The notes under the pieces were generated by a model. It worked only from the letters and a program-made list of their open reading frames with translations, made no database searches and was not told where the DNA came from. From the NCBI RefSeq assembly GCF_014652915.1, contig NZ_BMZS01000015.1, forward strand, positions 83,673 through 147,672: a stretch of DNA of 64,000 bases, in the 5' to 3' direction. Each line of letters begins with the position of its first letter. Positions within the stretch are counted from its first letter, which is position 1. The position numbers were made by a program, and so were the translations under genes. This document shows, piece after piece, positions 39,920 to 52,436 of the stretch. The DNA is from Thalassobaculum fulvum. GTDB taxonomy: Bacteria > Pseudomonadota > Alphaproteobacteria > Thalassobaculales > Thalassobaculaceae.

Positions 39920-40086
39920 GGACAAGGCTCCGGCTGGGCGGCACGGCCCGTTGACGATCGGGCCGTCGCGCGGCCCGAACCGCTAGATGGCGAATCCCGG
40001 AGGTTCCGAAAATCGGCAAACCGTCATGGCCGGCATGCAGTATGTGCACGGCGGGTTAACGGGCGGAAACCAATCGCGTCGACCGG

Positions 40087-40656
40087 TCAGACGGTCGTCT
40101 TGATCGGGGCGACGGTCGGCAGGTGGAGACGGTCGGCCACGAAGTAGCAGGAGATCGCGATGTCCATGTCGAGCGACACGACCTTGATGATCGACGAGAC
40201 CACCTGGGTCGACTGCAGCACCCCCGAATGGTGCATGATCGCCAGCGAGGTGAGGTCGCACAGGATCCGGTTGCAGCCCGACAGGTAGAGGAACAGCGGC
40301 AGGCCGATGCGATGATGGGTCAGGCCCACATGCACGGCGCTGTTGAGATAGGCGTTGTCGAGCCGGCAGCTCAGCATGCCGCGCCAGTGCTCGATCTGGC
40401 GCATCTTGAGGTGCTCGACGTCGGAATTGTCGAAGAAGTGGCGGGTTTCCGGGAACTGCAGCGAGTGACGATAGAAGCTGCCGATGATCTCCGGGGCGTT
40501 CGCCTCGAACACCGGCAGGAAGCCGGCGAGGCTCTCGCGGGTCGCGTCGTCGATGCCGTCCAGCACGAGGCGCCGCTGAATGTTTGCCGTGATCTTCCTG
40601 ACCGCCAGTTCGGCGGTCTGCTCTTCGTTCGTCGAACCGCCTCGGTTCTGCGACAT
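40087..40656 (-). CDS. Stand-alone protoglobin/globin-coupled-sensor-type haem domain
   Basis: This 189-residue protein matches the sensor-globin pattern: FEANAPEIIGSFYRHSLQFPETRHFF for helices A-B-C, and VHVGLTHHRIGLPLFLYLSG, with a His before RIGLP as the likely proximal haem ligand. No output domain follows, so it may be an oxygen- or NO-binding globin or work with a separate partner. It lies directly downstream of hemF, the coproporphyrinogen oxidase gene (93 bases apart), on the same strand, and could share its transcript. Confidence 0.82.
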   Translation of the reverse strand: MSQNRGGSTNEEQTAELAVRKITANIQRRLVLDGIDDATRESLAGFLPVFEANAPEIIGSFYRHSLQFPETRHFFDNSDVEHLKMRQIEHWRGMLSCRLDNAYLNSAVHVGLTHHRIGLPLFLYLSGCNRILCDLTSLAIMHHSGVLQSTQVVSSIIKVVSLDMDIAISCYFVADRLHLPTVAPIKTTV

Positions 40657-40749
40657 GAATGATCCGTCCCGGGCCGGCCGCCCCTACCTTCGATGCGCGC
40701 AGTGGGTTAAGAACTACGGCAGCGTGCGACCGGCGGCAAGGGCGTCGTG

Positions 40750-41598
40750 TCAGGGCCAGCGGACCTCGGGCGGCAGGCTCATCAGGATCGCCTCGACGTT
40801 GCCGCCGGTCTTCAGACCGAACAGCGTGCCGCGGTCGTACAGCAGGTTGAACTCGACGTAGCGGCCGCGGCGGACCAGCTGGTGCTCGCGCTCGGCCTCG
40901 GTCCAGCTCTCGTTCATGTGCCGGGCCACCAGCTTCGGATAGACGTCCAGGAAGGCGAGGCCGACGTCGCGGGTGAAGGCGAGGTCGGGCTCGAAGCCGT
41001 TGTCGACGTAGTCGTAGAAGATCCCGCCGACGCCGCGCGGCTCGTTTCGGTGCTTCAGGAAGAAGTACTCGTCGCACCACGCCTTGAAGCGCGGGTAGTA
41101 GGCCGGATCGTGGGCGTCGCAGGCGGCCTGCAGGGCGGCGTGGAACTCGCCGGTGTCGTCGGCGTCCGGGACCATCGGGGTGAGATCGGCGCCGCCGCCG
41201 AACCAGCTCTTGGTCGTGGCGATGTGGCGGGTGTTCATGTGGACCGCCGGGACCTTCGGCGAGCGCATGTGCGCCACCAGCGAAATGCCGCTGGCGAAGA
41301 ACCGCGGATCGTCGGAGGCGCCGGGGATCGAGCCGCGGAACTCCTCGGAGAACTCGCCGTGCACGGTCGAGACGTTCACGCCGACCTTCTCGAAGACCCG
41401 TCCGTGCATGATCGCCATGACGCCGCCGCCGCCGCCCTCGCGCTGCCAGGGTCGCCGCTCGAAGCGGCCGGCGGGCCGGTCGCGCAGCGGGCCGTCGTAG
41501 CTGTCCTCCAGCGCCTCGAAGGCCGCGCAGATTCGGTCGCGCAGGGTCTCGAACCAGGCGCGGGCCTCGGTACGCTGGGCGTCGGTGGACAGATACAT
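40750..41598 (-). CDS. hemF: Oxygen-dependent coproporphyrinogen III oxidase
   Basis: This 282-residue haem-synthesis enzyme decarboxylates coproporphyrinogen III using oxygen. The motifs [58 protein letters not shown] and [20 protein letters not shown] are all intact (each quoted part is conserved in HemF). The oxygen requirement shows an aerobic or facultative life. It starts at ATG 41598 and is followed by the protoglobin gene. Confidence 0.96.
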   Translation of the reverse strand: MYLSTDAQRTEARAWFETLRDRICAAFEALEDSYDGPLRDRPAGRFERRPWQREGGGGGVMAIMHGRVFEKVGVNVSTVHGEFSEEFRGSIPGASDDPRFFASGISLVAHMRSPKVPAVHMNTRHIATTKSWFGGGADLTPMVPDADDTGEFHAALQAACDAHDPAYYPRFKAWCDEYFFLKHRNEPRGVGGIFYDYVDNGFEPDLAFTRDVGLAFLDVYPKLVARHMNESWTEAEREHQLVRRGRYVEFNLLYDRGTLFGLKTGGNVEAILMSLPPEVRWP

Positions 41599-41697
41599 CG
41601 GAAGCTCCGCTCGGCGAGGGCGATGGACGCCCCGTGATGCCTCAGCCGGGCCGGCAACGCAAACCGGAACGTCGGGCGGTCCCGAGCCGGTCCGCGG

Positions 41698-42324
41698 TCA
41701 GAGGTGCGCGCGGCTCTTGGGGGCCGCCGGGCGCTTGTCCTGGGCGGCACCCTTGGCCTGCTCCGCCGCGGTCGCTTCCTGCTCGGTCTTCGCCTGTTCG
41801 GCGGCCGCGTACGCCTCGTTCGAGACCTTGGCACGGTTCTCGACCTTCGGGGCGGTGTCGAGCGGCTTGGCCTTGGTCGGGCCCTTCTGCTTGACGCCGC
41901 CGGACAGCATGGCGACCTCGATCAGCCGCTCGCACTGCGACTTGAACTCGGCCGGGGCCTTGTACTTCATGGCGCCGGCCAGTTTCTCACGGGCTTCCTT
42001 GATCTTCTTCGATCGCAACTCGATGTCGTCGGTCTTGGCGGCATCGAGCGCGCCCTTCGCGGCCAGGGCGGTGGCCTTCATGAATCCGTGCAGCAGCAGC
42101 GAGTCCAGCACGCCGCGCGCCTGCTTCGCGTAGTCGGTCGGCAGTTTCGGATTCTTCAGGGTCTCGACCAGCCGTTTGGCGGCCGCCTCGCACCGGTCGG
42201 TGTTGCCGGCCTCTGCATGGGCCTTCAAATGCGCCAGCGCGGCTTCGATCGAGGTCTTCATCGCCTCGATGCGTCTGGCTTCGGCTTCGGCCTTTTCGTC
42301 CTTTTTGTCGGACCTTCCGAACAT
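41698..42324 (-). CDS. Lys/Ala/Glu-rich helical protein of unknown function
   Basis: This 208-residue protein has a charged start (MFGRSDKKDEKAEAEARR), a helical middle with repeats of AKRLVETLKNPKLP and ARGVLDSLLLHGF type, and a low-complexity tail (residues about 150-208) of Ala, Lys and Glu. Two Cys occur in the middle. No signal peptide or known motif is seen. It lies 99 bases upstream of hemF on the same strand, and might be co-expressed. Confidence 0.7.
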   Translation of the reverse strand: MFGRSDKKDEKAEAEARRIEAMKTSIEAALAHLKAHAEAGNTDRCEAAAKRLVETLKNPKLPTDYAKQARGVLDSLLLHGFMKATALAAKGALDAAKTDDIELRSKKIKEAREKLAGAMKYKAPAEFKSQCERLIEVAMLSGGVKQKGPTKAKPLDTAPKVENRAKVSNEAYAAAEQAKTEQEATAAEQAKGAAQDKRPAAPKSRAHL

Positions 42325-42536
42325 TCGGCGTTCCTCCGCGACTCAGCGTCGCAGAGTAACGTTTAACAAATCCGTAAGAGCCCTGCCAACGGTAACAGGT
42401 GCCGACAACAAACTATCGGTCAGCATTTTAAGAATATTGATGCATTGTGATCACTGCTCGACTCGCGACGTCATATGTCTGGTCACGCGACGAAGAGACC
42501 GGCACCGGCGACAACAAGACCGGGCACAACGAGATC

Positions 42537-42560
42537 GGGCCCGGTCATGTGACCGGGCCC
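42537..42560. terminator. Palindromic hairpin downstream of nrdJ
   Basis: GGGCCCGGTCA (42537-42547) and its complement (42550-42560) form a perfect 11-bp palindrome with a 2-base centre. It lies 30 bases past the nrdJ stop and after the start of the 208-residue gene. It has no U tract, so it is a terminator-like or protein-binding palindrome. Confidence 0.5.
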
Positions 42561-42590
42561 GACCCGAATTCAGGAGCGGCAGGACCGGCG

Positions 42591-46325
<3,735 letters not shown>

Positions 46326-46391
46326 CGCTGCTGACTCCCTGGCTTTCCTGTCCGTGCCGCGGGGCGGGCCGGCCCCTGGGTTCCTGTCGGA

Positions 46392-46407
46392 ACCACATCT
46401 TGTGTGT
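46392..46407. promoter_or_regulatory. Candidate NrdR box upstream of nrdJ
   Basis: ACCACATCTTGTGTGT is a near-palindrome (CCACA against TGTGT) resembling NrdR binding sites, which control ribonucleotide reductase genes. Its position, about 70 bases before nrdJ, fits. The second box expected about 31 bases away is weak (CTACTGAATATGGGG, 46421-46435), so this is tentative. Confidence 0.4.
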
Positions 46408-46544
46408 GACGGCGAGGAGGCTACTGAATATGGGGCGGTGGGTGCAAGGGGGAAATCGAGTCGGCGGACAAAATTCCCGGCCGTCGGTGGTGGCTGTTGC
46501 CGAAAATCCACAGGAGAAATTTGCGTCGAACAAATAGAGTTCTG

Positions 46545-46565
46545 ATCACGAAAAATACTCGTGAT
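46545..46565. promoter_or_regulatory. Inverted repeat upstream of nrdJ
   Basis: ATCACGA (46545-46551) and TCGTGAT (46559-46565) are perfect 7-bp arms with a 7-base A-rich spacer. It lies about 220 bases before nrdJ and could be a regulator site; no family can be named. Confidence 0.35.
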
Positions 46566-46787
46566 GCACAAGACGGTCAGAAGTCTTTTTGTTCAGTTGG
46601 TAGGGCGGTTGCCTTGCTGGCGTTCCGACCCCGGGGACCGGCCGATACCGCATGGCGAGGACCATGGCTCTCCGGCAATTCGACCGGCGCACAGGATGCG
46701 GTAAGCGGACCCGACACGCAACAGATTTTGTGGGTAAGAAAATTACCTAAACCAAATCTAGCGTGACCGGTGGGAATCCGAGGGCGG

Positions 46788-46817
46788 CACGGCCCGCCAC
46801 CGCCCGTCCGGGCCGTG
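46788..46817. terminator. Hairpin downstream of the sulfotransferase gene
   Basis: CACGGCCCG (46788-46796) pairs with CGGGCCGTG (46809-46817) in a 9-bp stem with a 12-base loop. It lies about 115 bases past the sulfotransferase stop. It has no U tract; termination is possible but not shown. Confidence 0.35.
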
Positions 46818-46931
46818 TGGCGCATCCAGACCGGTGTCCGGGAGGACGACGAGACGGCGATCCTGCGCCATCGGTGCGCTACCGGCCGCCGGACGAGGCG
46901 CCTCTCGAACGCCGGCGCAAGGGGCCGCCGG

Positions 46932-48047
46932 CTACCGCCGCGTGCGCCACTCCGGGTCGACCATCGAGAAGTCCACGTCCGGGAACTCGCCGTAGAGCAG
47001 GCGGACGCGGGCGATCTGGTCGCCGGAGAGCTGACTACGGCCGCGGCCGTTCACGCCGACGTTGAACCTCGTGGCATGCTGGCCCTGTCGGCTGCGGCCG
47101 CGCGGATCGTTGGCGGCGACGGCCGCGGCGATCCGGGGGCGCTCGACGGCCAGGCCCAGCCACTTGCAGCAGGCAGCGACCGTGTCTTCCGGGCGGGCCA
47201 CCAATTCATCGAAGTGCACCAGCTCGATGTCCGCGTGCTGCCGGTACAGCCACCAGGTGGCGAAGAAGTCGACGTAGAACGGCGCGACCCGTGCCAGCGC
47301 GGACTCCAGGCGGGCCTCGCGGGTCATCGCCGACGGCCGGCTTCCGGGGTAGACGCGCCCGGCCAGATGGTCGGCATAGCTGACGATCGCATCGTGGATG
47401 TTGCGGACCAGGACGATCGGCCGGATGGCGAGCAAGGTCATGACGGCCACGGTTCTCGCGTCGGCGGGGAGGTGGCTGTGGACCACGCCGGGCACCGACA
47501 GGGCTCGCATCGTGCTCAACAGATCCAGGGCGGTGCCGCTGCGGTCGTTCTGCGAGTGCGGCGTGTTGACCGCGCCGCCGACCAGGGTGTTCAGGATGTT
47601 GCACAGATAGGTCGACGCGGATTTCGGCATGGCGGCCACGAACACCGGCGGCGGACCGGCGAGCGGCGCCGGCGGACGTTGCAGCCAGGCCAGGGCGGTG
47701 CGCCGCTTGTCGTCCGACAGGGCCGGCACCCGGGTCAGGTAGCGCTCCAGCGCGCTCTCCAGGTTGTTGCTGGCGATTTTGAGCCGATCGAGGGCGTCCA
47801 GGTAGAACAGCAGATAGTCGGCCCAGTCGTAGAAGCGGTGCCGGTGCAGTCCTTGGGCCGCCCGCTCGTCGAGTCCGCCCGCCAGCGCGCCGTAGACCAG
47901 TTGGTTGGCCATGCGACGGCGGTCTCCGCTGTCGCGGAACGTGGCGGCAGAGGCGGCATAGTGCCTCGCCGTCGCGGGGTTGCGGAGAACCCCCACGAGG
48001 GGGTGGTCGGCACCGGCTCCGCCGGAGGAGGCGGGGCCATCGGTCAT
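46932..48047 (-). CDS. Sulfotransferase-domain protein
   Basis: This 371-residue protein has an N-terminal helical part of about 120 residues and then a PAPS-dependent sulfotransferase domain. The 5'-phosphosulfate loop is PKSASTYLCNIL, and the 3'-phosphate motif is VLVRNIHDAIVSYADH with the conserved Arg and Ser. The C-terminal GRSRQGQHATRFNVG region resembles the closing loop. It has no signal peptide. The acceptor molecule is unknown; it could sulfate a lipid, a sugar or a small metabolite. It overlaps the upstream EamA gene by 4 bases. Confidence 0.85.
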   Translation of the reverse strand: MTDGPASSGGAGADHPLVGVLRNPATARHYAASAATFRDSGDRRRMANQLVYGALAGGLDERAAQGLHRHRFYDWADYLLFYLDALDRLKIASNNLESALERYLTRVPALSDDKRRTALAWLQRPPAPLAGPPPVFVAAMPKSASTYLCNILNTLVGGAVNTPHSQNDRSGTALDLLSTMRALSVPGVVHSHLPADARTVAVMTLLAIRPIVLVRNIHDAIVSYADHLAGRVYPGSRPSAMTREARLESALARVAPFYVDFFATWWLYRQHADIELVHFDELVARPEDTVAACCKWLGLAVERPRIAAAVAANDPRGRSRQGQHATRFNVGVNGRGRSQLSGDQIARVRLLYGEFPDVDFSMVDPEWRTRR

Positions 48048-48979
48048 CGCGCGGGCCTCCGGTCGCTCTGTGCCAGCAGGATGCCGGCGAGCACCACCAG
48101 CGCGCCCATGGCCTGGGGGGCGCTCAAGGCCTCGCCGAGGACGAGCGCGGCCAGGGTCACGCTGATCACCGGCTCGAGATTCGCGGCGATGGCGGTGCGG
48201 ATCGCCCCGAGGCGTCGGATCGCGGCGAACAGGCAGGTCAGCCCGACGGCGTAGGAGACCGCGTTCCCGGTCACCCCGATCCAGCCCCTCGGTTCCGCCG
48301 GCAGCTCGACCCCGCCGTCGAGCAGCACCAGGGCAGTGCAGACGGAGGCGCTGACGCTGGCCACCGTCGCGGTCAGGACCATCGGCGGGATGTGGGCGGT
48401 CAGGCGCCGCGACACCTGGAACGAGATCGCCACGCAGGTTCCGGCCCCGAAGGCGAGCAGCAGGCCGGTGTGGTCGGCGTGCGCGAGCCCGCCCTGCAGT
48501 ACCAGGGCGAGGCCGGCGAACCCGACGGCCAGCGCCAGCAGCCGCCGCACCGTAAGCCGTTCGTCGCCGACCAGGTGGGCGAGCGGGCCGACCATCAGCG
48601 GGAACGTGAAGAACACAAGGCTGGCGATCGGCACCGGGATGCTTCGCACGCTGGTCATGTAGCCGTAGGACGCACCGCCGGACAGCACCACCAGGGCGGT
48701 CAGCAGCGGCAGGTGCCGAATCTCGATTCCCTGCGTCCGGCGCAGCGCCGCCAGCAGCAGCCACAGGCCCAGGGCGGCGAAGCTGAAGCGGGCGAACTGC
48801 AGGGTCAGCGGGCCCGCCCCGCCGTCGAAGGCGAGCCGGGCGAAGGTCGGTCCGGAGCCGAAGAACAGCGTCGTCAGCAGAATGAACCCGTAGCCTGCCA
48901 TTGTATTGCCGGACGGTCGGGGCAGGGTGGGTTGTGGAACCGGCCGGGGTGCACGCAGCGGCGTCATCGCCGTGCTCAT
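48044..48979 (-). CDS. EamA/DMT-family membrane transporter
   Basis: This 311-residue protein has a Pro-rich N terminus and ten hydrophobic segments with two EamA repeats (GYGFILLTTLFFGSGPTFAR first; GLLLAFGAGTCVAISFQVSRR second). ATG 48979 is chosen, though GGAG lies 13 bases away and the first membrane helix starts only at residue 28. It ends with a 4-base overlap (ATGA) onto the sulfotransferase gene, so the two are coupled and the exporter may carry the sulfated product or its precursor. That link is inference. Confidence 0.85.
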   Translation of the reverse strand: MSTAMTPLRAPRPVPQPTLPRPSGNTMAGYGFILLTTLFFGSGPTFARLAFDGGAGPLTLQFARFSFAALGLWLLLAALRRTQGIEIRHLPLLTALVVLSGGASYGYMTSVRSIPVPIASLVFFTFPLMVGPLAHLVGDERLTVRRLLALAVGFAGLALVLQGGLAHADHTGLLLAFGAGTCVAISFQVSRRLTAHIPPMVLTATVASVSASVCTALVLLDGGVELPAEPRGWIGVTGNAVSYAVGLTCLFAAIRRLGAIRTAIAANLEPVISVTLAALVLGEALSAPQAMGALVVLAGILLAQSDRRPAR

Positions 48980-49115
48980 ACGCGCCGAGAGGTCTCCGTG
49001 CAACGGGCAGATGCAACCATTCGTGCAGGCTTCCCGAAGCGCCCTTGGAACTGGACGTTCGCGACCGGCGATGACATAGTCCGGCCGCGTTGCGATCGGT
49101 CGCCGAGGAATACGC

Positions 49116-49475
49116 ATGGACGTCGGAGTGCGCCTTTTCACCTGGCTGAACGGCCGGCTCGTGGGCGAGGACGCCTATGGGAACCGGTACTACGTCCACA
49201 AGGCGGGCCGCCAGCGCGACGGCCGCGAGATGCGGTGGGTGCTCTACAAGGGCATGGCCGAGGCCTCGAAGGTTCCACCGGACTGGCACGCCTGGCTGCA
49301 CCATTTCACGGACGCGCTGCCGGACGCCCAGCCGATCACCCGGTTCGGTTGGCAGAAGGAGCACATGCCGAACCTGACCGGCACGCGCTATGCGTACCGG
49401 CCGCCGGGGCATGTGCTGCAGGGCGGCAAGCGCGAGCGCGCGACGGGCGACTACGAGCCCTGGACGCCGGCCTGA
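49116..49475 (+). CDS. Complex I accessory subunit NDUFA12
   Basis: This 119-residue protein matches the NDUFA12/B17.2 family: WLNGRLVGEDAYGNRYYV, RWVLYKGMAEASKVPPDWHAWLHH and the C-terminal YEPWTP. It is an accessory subunit of NADH:ubiquinone oxidoreductase in alphaproteobacteria and mitochondria. It is the first gene of a NDUFA12, MlaD-like, DUF2155 series, 16 bases before the MlaD-like start. Confidence 0.94.
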   Translation: MDVGVRLFTWLNGRLVGEDAYGNRYYVHKAGRQRDGREMRWVLYKGMAEASKVPPDWHAWLHHFTDALPDAQPITRFGWQKEHMPNLTGTRYAYRPPGHVLQGGKRERATGDYEPWTPA

Positions 49476-49491
49476 TCGGGCGGGCCGCGGC

Positions 49492-49953
49492 ATGCACCGG
49501 AACCTGATCGAGACCCTGCTGGGAGCCGTGGTCCTGGGCGTCGCCGGGCTGTTTCTCGCGTTCGCCTACACCACGGCCGACCTGGGCCGGACCGGCGGCT
49601 ACGAGGTCGAGGCCGAGTTCACCACCATCGGCGGGCTGAAGGTCGGCAACGACGTCCGGATGGCCGGTATCAAGATCGGCTCGGTGGTCCGTCAGGAGCT
49701 CGATCCGCAGACCTATCTCGCCCGGGTCACGCTGAGCGTCGACCCGTCGATCGAGCTTCCCGCCGATACCTCGGCGACGATCGCCAGCGAGGGCCTGCTC
49801 GGCGGCAACTACGTCGACCTGGCGCCCGGCGGCGACCCGACGATGCTGAAGCCGGGCGGCAGGATCCAGTACACCCAGGATGCCGTCGACATGGTCCAGC
49901 TGCTCGGCAAGTTCATCTTCTCCGCCGGCGACGGCGGAACCGCCTCGAAGTGA
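49492..49953 (+). CDS. mlaD: MlaD-like outer-membrane lipid asymmetry protein
   Basis: This 153-residue protein has an N-terminal membrane anchor (LIETLLGAVVLGVAGLFLAF) and one MCE domain (YEVEAEFTTIGGLKVGNDVRMAGIKIGSV, LLGGNYVDLAPGGD). MlaD holds phospholipids in the Mla ABC transporter that returns them to the inner membrane. mlaE and mlaF are not in this window. It stands alone in the NDUFA12-DUF2155 context, as is usual in alphaproteobacteria. Confidence 0.9.
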   Translation: MHRNLIETLLGAVVLGVAGLFLAFAYTTADLGRTGGYEVEAEFTTIGGLKVGNDVRMAGIKIGSVVRQELDPQTYLARVTLSVDPSIELPADTSATIASEGLLGGNYVDLAPGGDPTMLKPGGRIQYTQDAVDMVQLLGKFIFSAGDGGTASK

Positions 49954-50036
49954 CGGCGCCCCGGCCGTCGAACCGCCGCAATCTCCCGGTCTGATCCGCG
50001 ATCGGGCGAACGACGCACTGCGAGAGAGAACGTCAG

Positions 50037-50483
50037 GTGGGCCAGCGACGAACCATACGTCGGGCGGTGCTTGCACTGGCCGGCCTCGGCCTGCTGGTCG
50101 CGGCCGGGCCGGCAGCGGTGCGGGCCGCCGACGAGCCCGAATGGATTCCGCGCCCGATCGCGGTCCTGCAGGGGCTCGACAAGGTGACCGCCCGGATCTC
50201 CACCGTCACCGCGCCGGTCGGATCGACCGTCGAGTTCGGAACCTTGCGGATCACGGTCGAGACCTGCCAGGAGCGTCCCCCGACCCTGCCGCCGGAAAGC
50301 GCGGCCTTCGTCGAGATCGACGACGAGCCGCCGGACGAGCCGCGGCGGCAGGTGTTCGGCGGCTGGATGTTCGCGTCGAGTCCGGCGCTCAACGCGCTGC
50401 AGCACCCGGTCTACGACGTCTGGGTCCTGTCCTGCAGGAGCGAGAGCACCGCAGGCCAGTCGTCGGCGTCGGGATCGAACTGA
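50037..50483 (+). CDS. DUF2155 periplasmic protein
   Basis: This 148-residue protein starts with a Sec signal (RRAVLALAGLGLLVAAGPAAV, cleavage after about residue 30) and has the DUF2155 pattern: LQGLDKVTARISTVTAPVGS, LRITVETCQERPP and VFGGWMFASSPALNALQHPVYDVWV with two conserved Cys. GTG 50037 is used, with GAGAGAAC upstream. Function unknown. Its last 73 bases overlap the convergent aat gene. Confidence 0.88.
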   Translation: MGQRRTIRRAVLALAGLGLLVAAGPAAVRAADEPEWIPRPIAVLQGLDKVTARISTVTAPVGSTVEFGTLRITVETCQERPPTLPPESAAFVEIDDEPPDEPRRQVFGGWMFASSPALNALQHPVYDVWVLSCRSESTAGQSSASGSN

Positions 50484-51064
50484 GCCGGCACGGCGATCGC
50501 CTGGCGCAGGCGCTCGCGGTACTCCTCGCGCGGGATCTCGATGGCGCCGAAACGCTGCAGGTGGCTGGTGATGAACTGGCTGTCCAGCAGGGTGAAGCCG
50601 CCGGCCTTGAGGCGGGCGACCAGATGCACCAGCGCCACCTTCGAGGCGTCGGTCTCGCGGCTGAACATGCTCTCGCCGAAGAACGCCCCGCCGAGTCGCA
50701 GACCGTACAGCCCGCCGACCAGCCGGCCTTCGCGCCGCACCTCGATCGAGTGCGCCTGCCCGCGCTCGTGCAGGGTCACGAACAGCCGGAAGATCTCGGC
50801 GTTGATCCAGGTGTCCGGGCGCTTGGCCGTGGTCTCGGCGCAGCCGGCCAGCGTGCCGGCGAAATCGCGGTCGCAGGTCACCTGGAAGCGGCGCTGCAGC
50901 ACGGTCTTGCGCAGGCTGCGCGAGACGTGGAAGGCGTCCAGCGGGATGATGCCGCGGCGGTCCGGGTCGACGAAGAACAGGCGCGTGTCGTCGCGGCTCT
51001 CCGCCATCGGGAACACGCCGACGGCGTAGGCCTGGAGGAGCAGTTCGGGTTGCAGCTGGGACAT
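50411..51064 (-). CDS. aat: Leucyl/phenylalanyl-tRNA-protein transferase
   Basis: This 217-residue N-end-rule enzyme moves Leu or Phe from tRNA to proteins with N-terminal Lys or Arg, marking them for ClpAP. The motifs LLQAYAVGVFPMAESRDD, GGLYGLRLGGAFFGESMFS and LLDSQFITSHLQRFGA are intact. Its 3' end overlaps the DUF2155 gene by 73 bases on the other strand. The length is normal. Confidence 0.94.
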   Translation of the reverse strand: MSQLQPELLLQAYAVGVFPMAESRDDTRLFFVDPDRRGIIPLDAFHVSRSLRKTVLQRRFQVTCDRDFAGTLAGCAETTAKRPDTWINAEIFRLFVTLHERGQAHSIEVRREGRLVGGLYGLRLGGAFFGESMFSRETDASKVALVHLVARLKAGGFTLLDSQFITSHLQRFGAIEIPREEYRERLRQAIAVPAQFDPDADDWPAVLSLLQDRTQTS

Positions 51065-51185
51065 GGCCGTCCATGTGGGCCGCGCGACCCGGAAAAGCTA
51101 GCAGGCGGCGCGCGCCGTGCAACCGTCTCGGCTCGGGAACCCGGGAAGTCCCGTTGCGGCCGGCGGATGTGGCAGTCGCGATTGC

Positions 51186-52436
51186 TCAGATTCGCCGGGA
51201 GCGGTGGGTTCCGGGATGGAACAGGATCAGCGCTGCGATGCCGATCGCCACGACCGCGGAAGCGGCGTACGGCGCCTGCGGGCTGACCGCATAGAGCATC
51301 CCGCCCGACCAGGCACCGACGATCGACCCGACGCTTCTGGCACTGCTCATCCAGCCCGCCCCACTGCCTTGTTCCTCGGACGAGAGCGCGAGGCTGCAGG
51401 CGGCACTGGCGGTGGGCCCGGCCAGCCCGAAGCCCAAGCCGATCGCGGCGCAGGCCAGGCCGAACAGGATGGAGCGGTCGGCTATGATCAGGCCGACCAG
51501 GCCGACCAGGACGATTGCGATGCCGATCCGCATCGCATGCCTCGGGGTCAGGCGTTTCAGCCGGACGAGGAGCATTTGCGCGAACAGGGAGAACAGCCCC
51601 ATGATCGTGAACATCATGCCGGTGACTTCGGCGGCCGCGATGGGGTCGAGCTGCAGAGTGTCCTGGATCGAGAATCCGAAGACGACGTTGATCTCGACGA
51701 TGATGGCATACGACGCGCCGGTTATGAGCAGGAACGGCCTGATCCGGGCATCGGTCGGCGGCAGGACGCGTCCCGGCTTCGCTCGCTTGGGGGCGTCGGC
51801 CGGCGGCTCGACCACAAGCGCCAACGTGGCTGCCGCGAGCGACAGGCCCGTCAGGATGAGGTGCGGAGCGAACAGACCCATCGCCGACGATGCCGTCGCG
51901 ATCGCCGGGCCGAGCATCGTTCCGATGCCCCAGGCGGCGCTGATGGAAGCGATGGCGGCCGCCCGTCGCTCCCCGGGAACCGCCGCGGCTGCAGTCGAAA
52001 CCGCCGCCGGAAAGATCCCGGCTCCCAGCGCGCCGTTCAGCACCCGCCCGACGATCAGGATGCCGATGATCGCATACCCCGACAGCCAGAGGCTCAATCC
52101 GGCGTACGCGCTGAAGGCGAACATGACCGCGCCGATGGTGTGACCGGTCATGCCGGCGACCAGCACGGGCTTCGGTCCGAAGCGGTCGGCCACATGCCCC
52201 CAGACCGGCGCCGCGATCATGAACAGCAGCGGTGCGAGACCGGCGATCACGCCGACCGTCACCTCCGAGATGTGCAGTTCACGCGCCAGTGGCGGGAACA
52301 CGGCGCCGACCGCCGAAATCCCTGCTCCGGAAACCCCGACGCACAGCAAAGCGACCCAGAACTGGCCCCGACTGGCCCGTAACGGCACCCTCGGTCGGTC
52401 CGATTCATCTCGAGTGACGACCGAACTCGTGCTCAT
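51186..52436 (-). CDS. MFS transporter
   Basis: This 416-residue protein has about twelve hydrophobic segments and the MFS loop GHVADRFGPKPVLVAG between helices 2 and 3. The family cannot be narrowed further than drug or sugar efflux-like. ATG 52436 is chosen; a GTG at 52490 would add 18 residues. It lies between aat and accC, which often neighbour each other in alphaproteobacteria, so it may be a later insertion. Its codons look slightly less GC-biased in parts. Confidence 0.85.
   Translation of the reverse strand: MSTSSVVTRDESDRPRVPLRASRGQFWVALLCVGVSGAGISAVGAVFPPLARELHISEVTVGVIAGLAPLLFMIAAPVWGHVADRFGPKPVLVAGMTGHTIGAVMFAFSAYAGLSLWLSGYAIIGILIVGRVLNGALGAGIFPAAVSTAAAAVPGERRAAAIASISAAWGIGTMLGPAIATASSAMGLFAPHLILTGLSLAAATLALVVEPPADAPKRAKPGRVLPPTDARIRPFLLITGASYAIIVEINVVFGFSIQDTLQLDPIAAAEVTGMMFTIMGLFSLFAQMLLVRLKRLTPRHAMRIGIAIVLVGLVGLIIADRSILFGLACAAIGLGFGLAGPTASAACSLALSSEEQGSGAGWMSSARSVGSIVGAWSGGMLYAVSPQAPYAASAVVAIGIAALILFHPGTHRSRRI

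Larger units (their letters stand above)
46326..46931. other. 606-base gene-free region upstream of nrdJ
   Basis: No open frame here has a recognisable protein. It holds the nrdJ leader, a candidate NrdR box at 46392-46407, an inverted repeat at 46545-46565, an A/T-richer part at 46730-46760 and a hairpin at 46788-46817. A tRNA-like D-arm string occurs near 46593-46606 without the rest of a tRNA. Confidence 0.6.

Noticed and set aside
46575..46660. tRNA-like string GTTCAGTTGGTAGGGC resembling a D-arm
   Set aside because: No matching acceptor stem, anticodon stem or GGTTCGAATCC-type T arm follows, so it is not a tRNA gene. At most it is a remnant.
46326..46931. Cobalamin riboswitch before nrdJ
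   Set aside because: I could not find the B12-box core or the expected paired helices on the minus strand. A covariance search would settle it.
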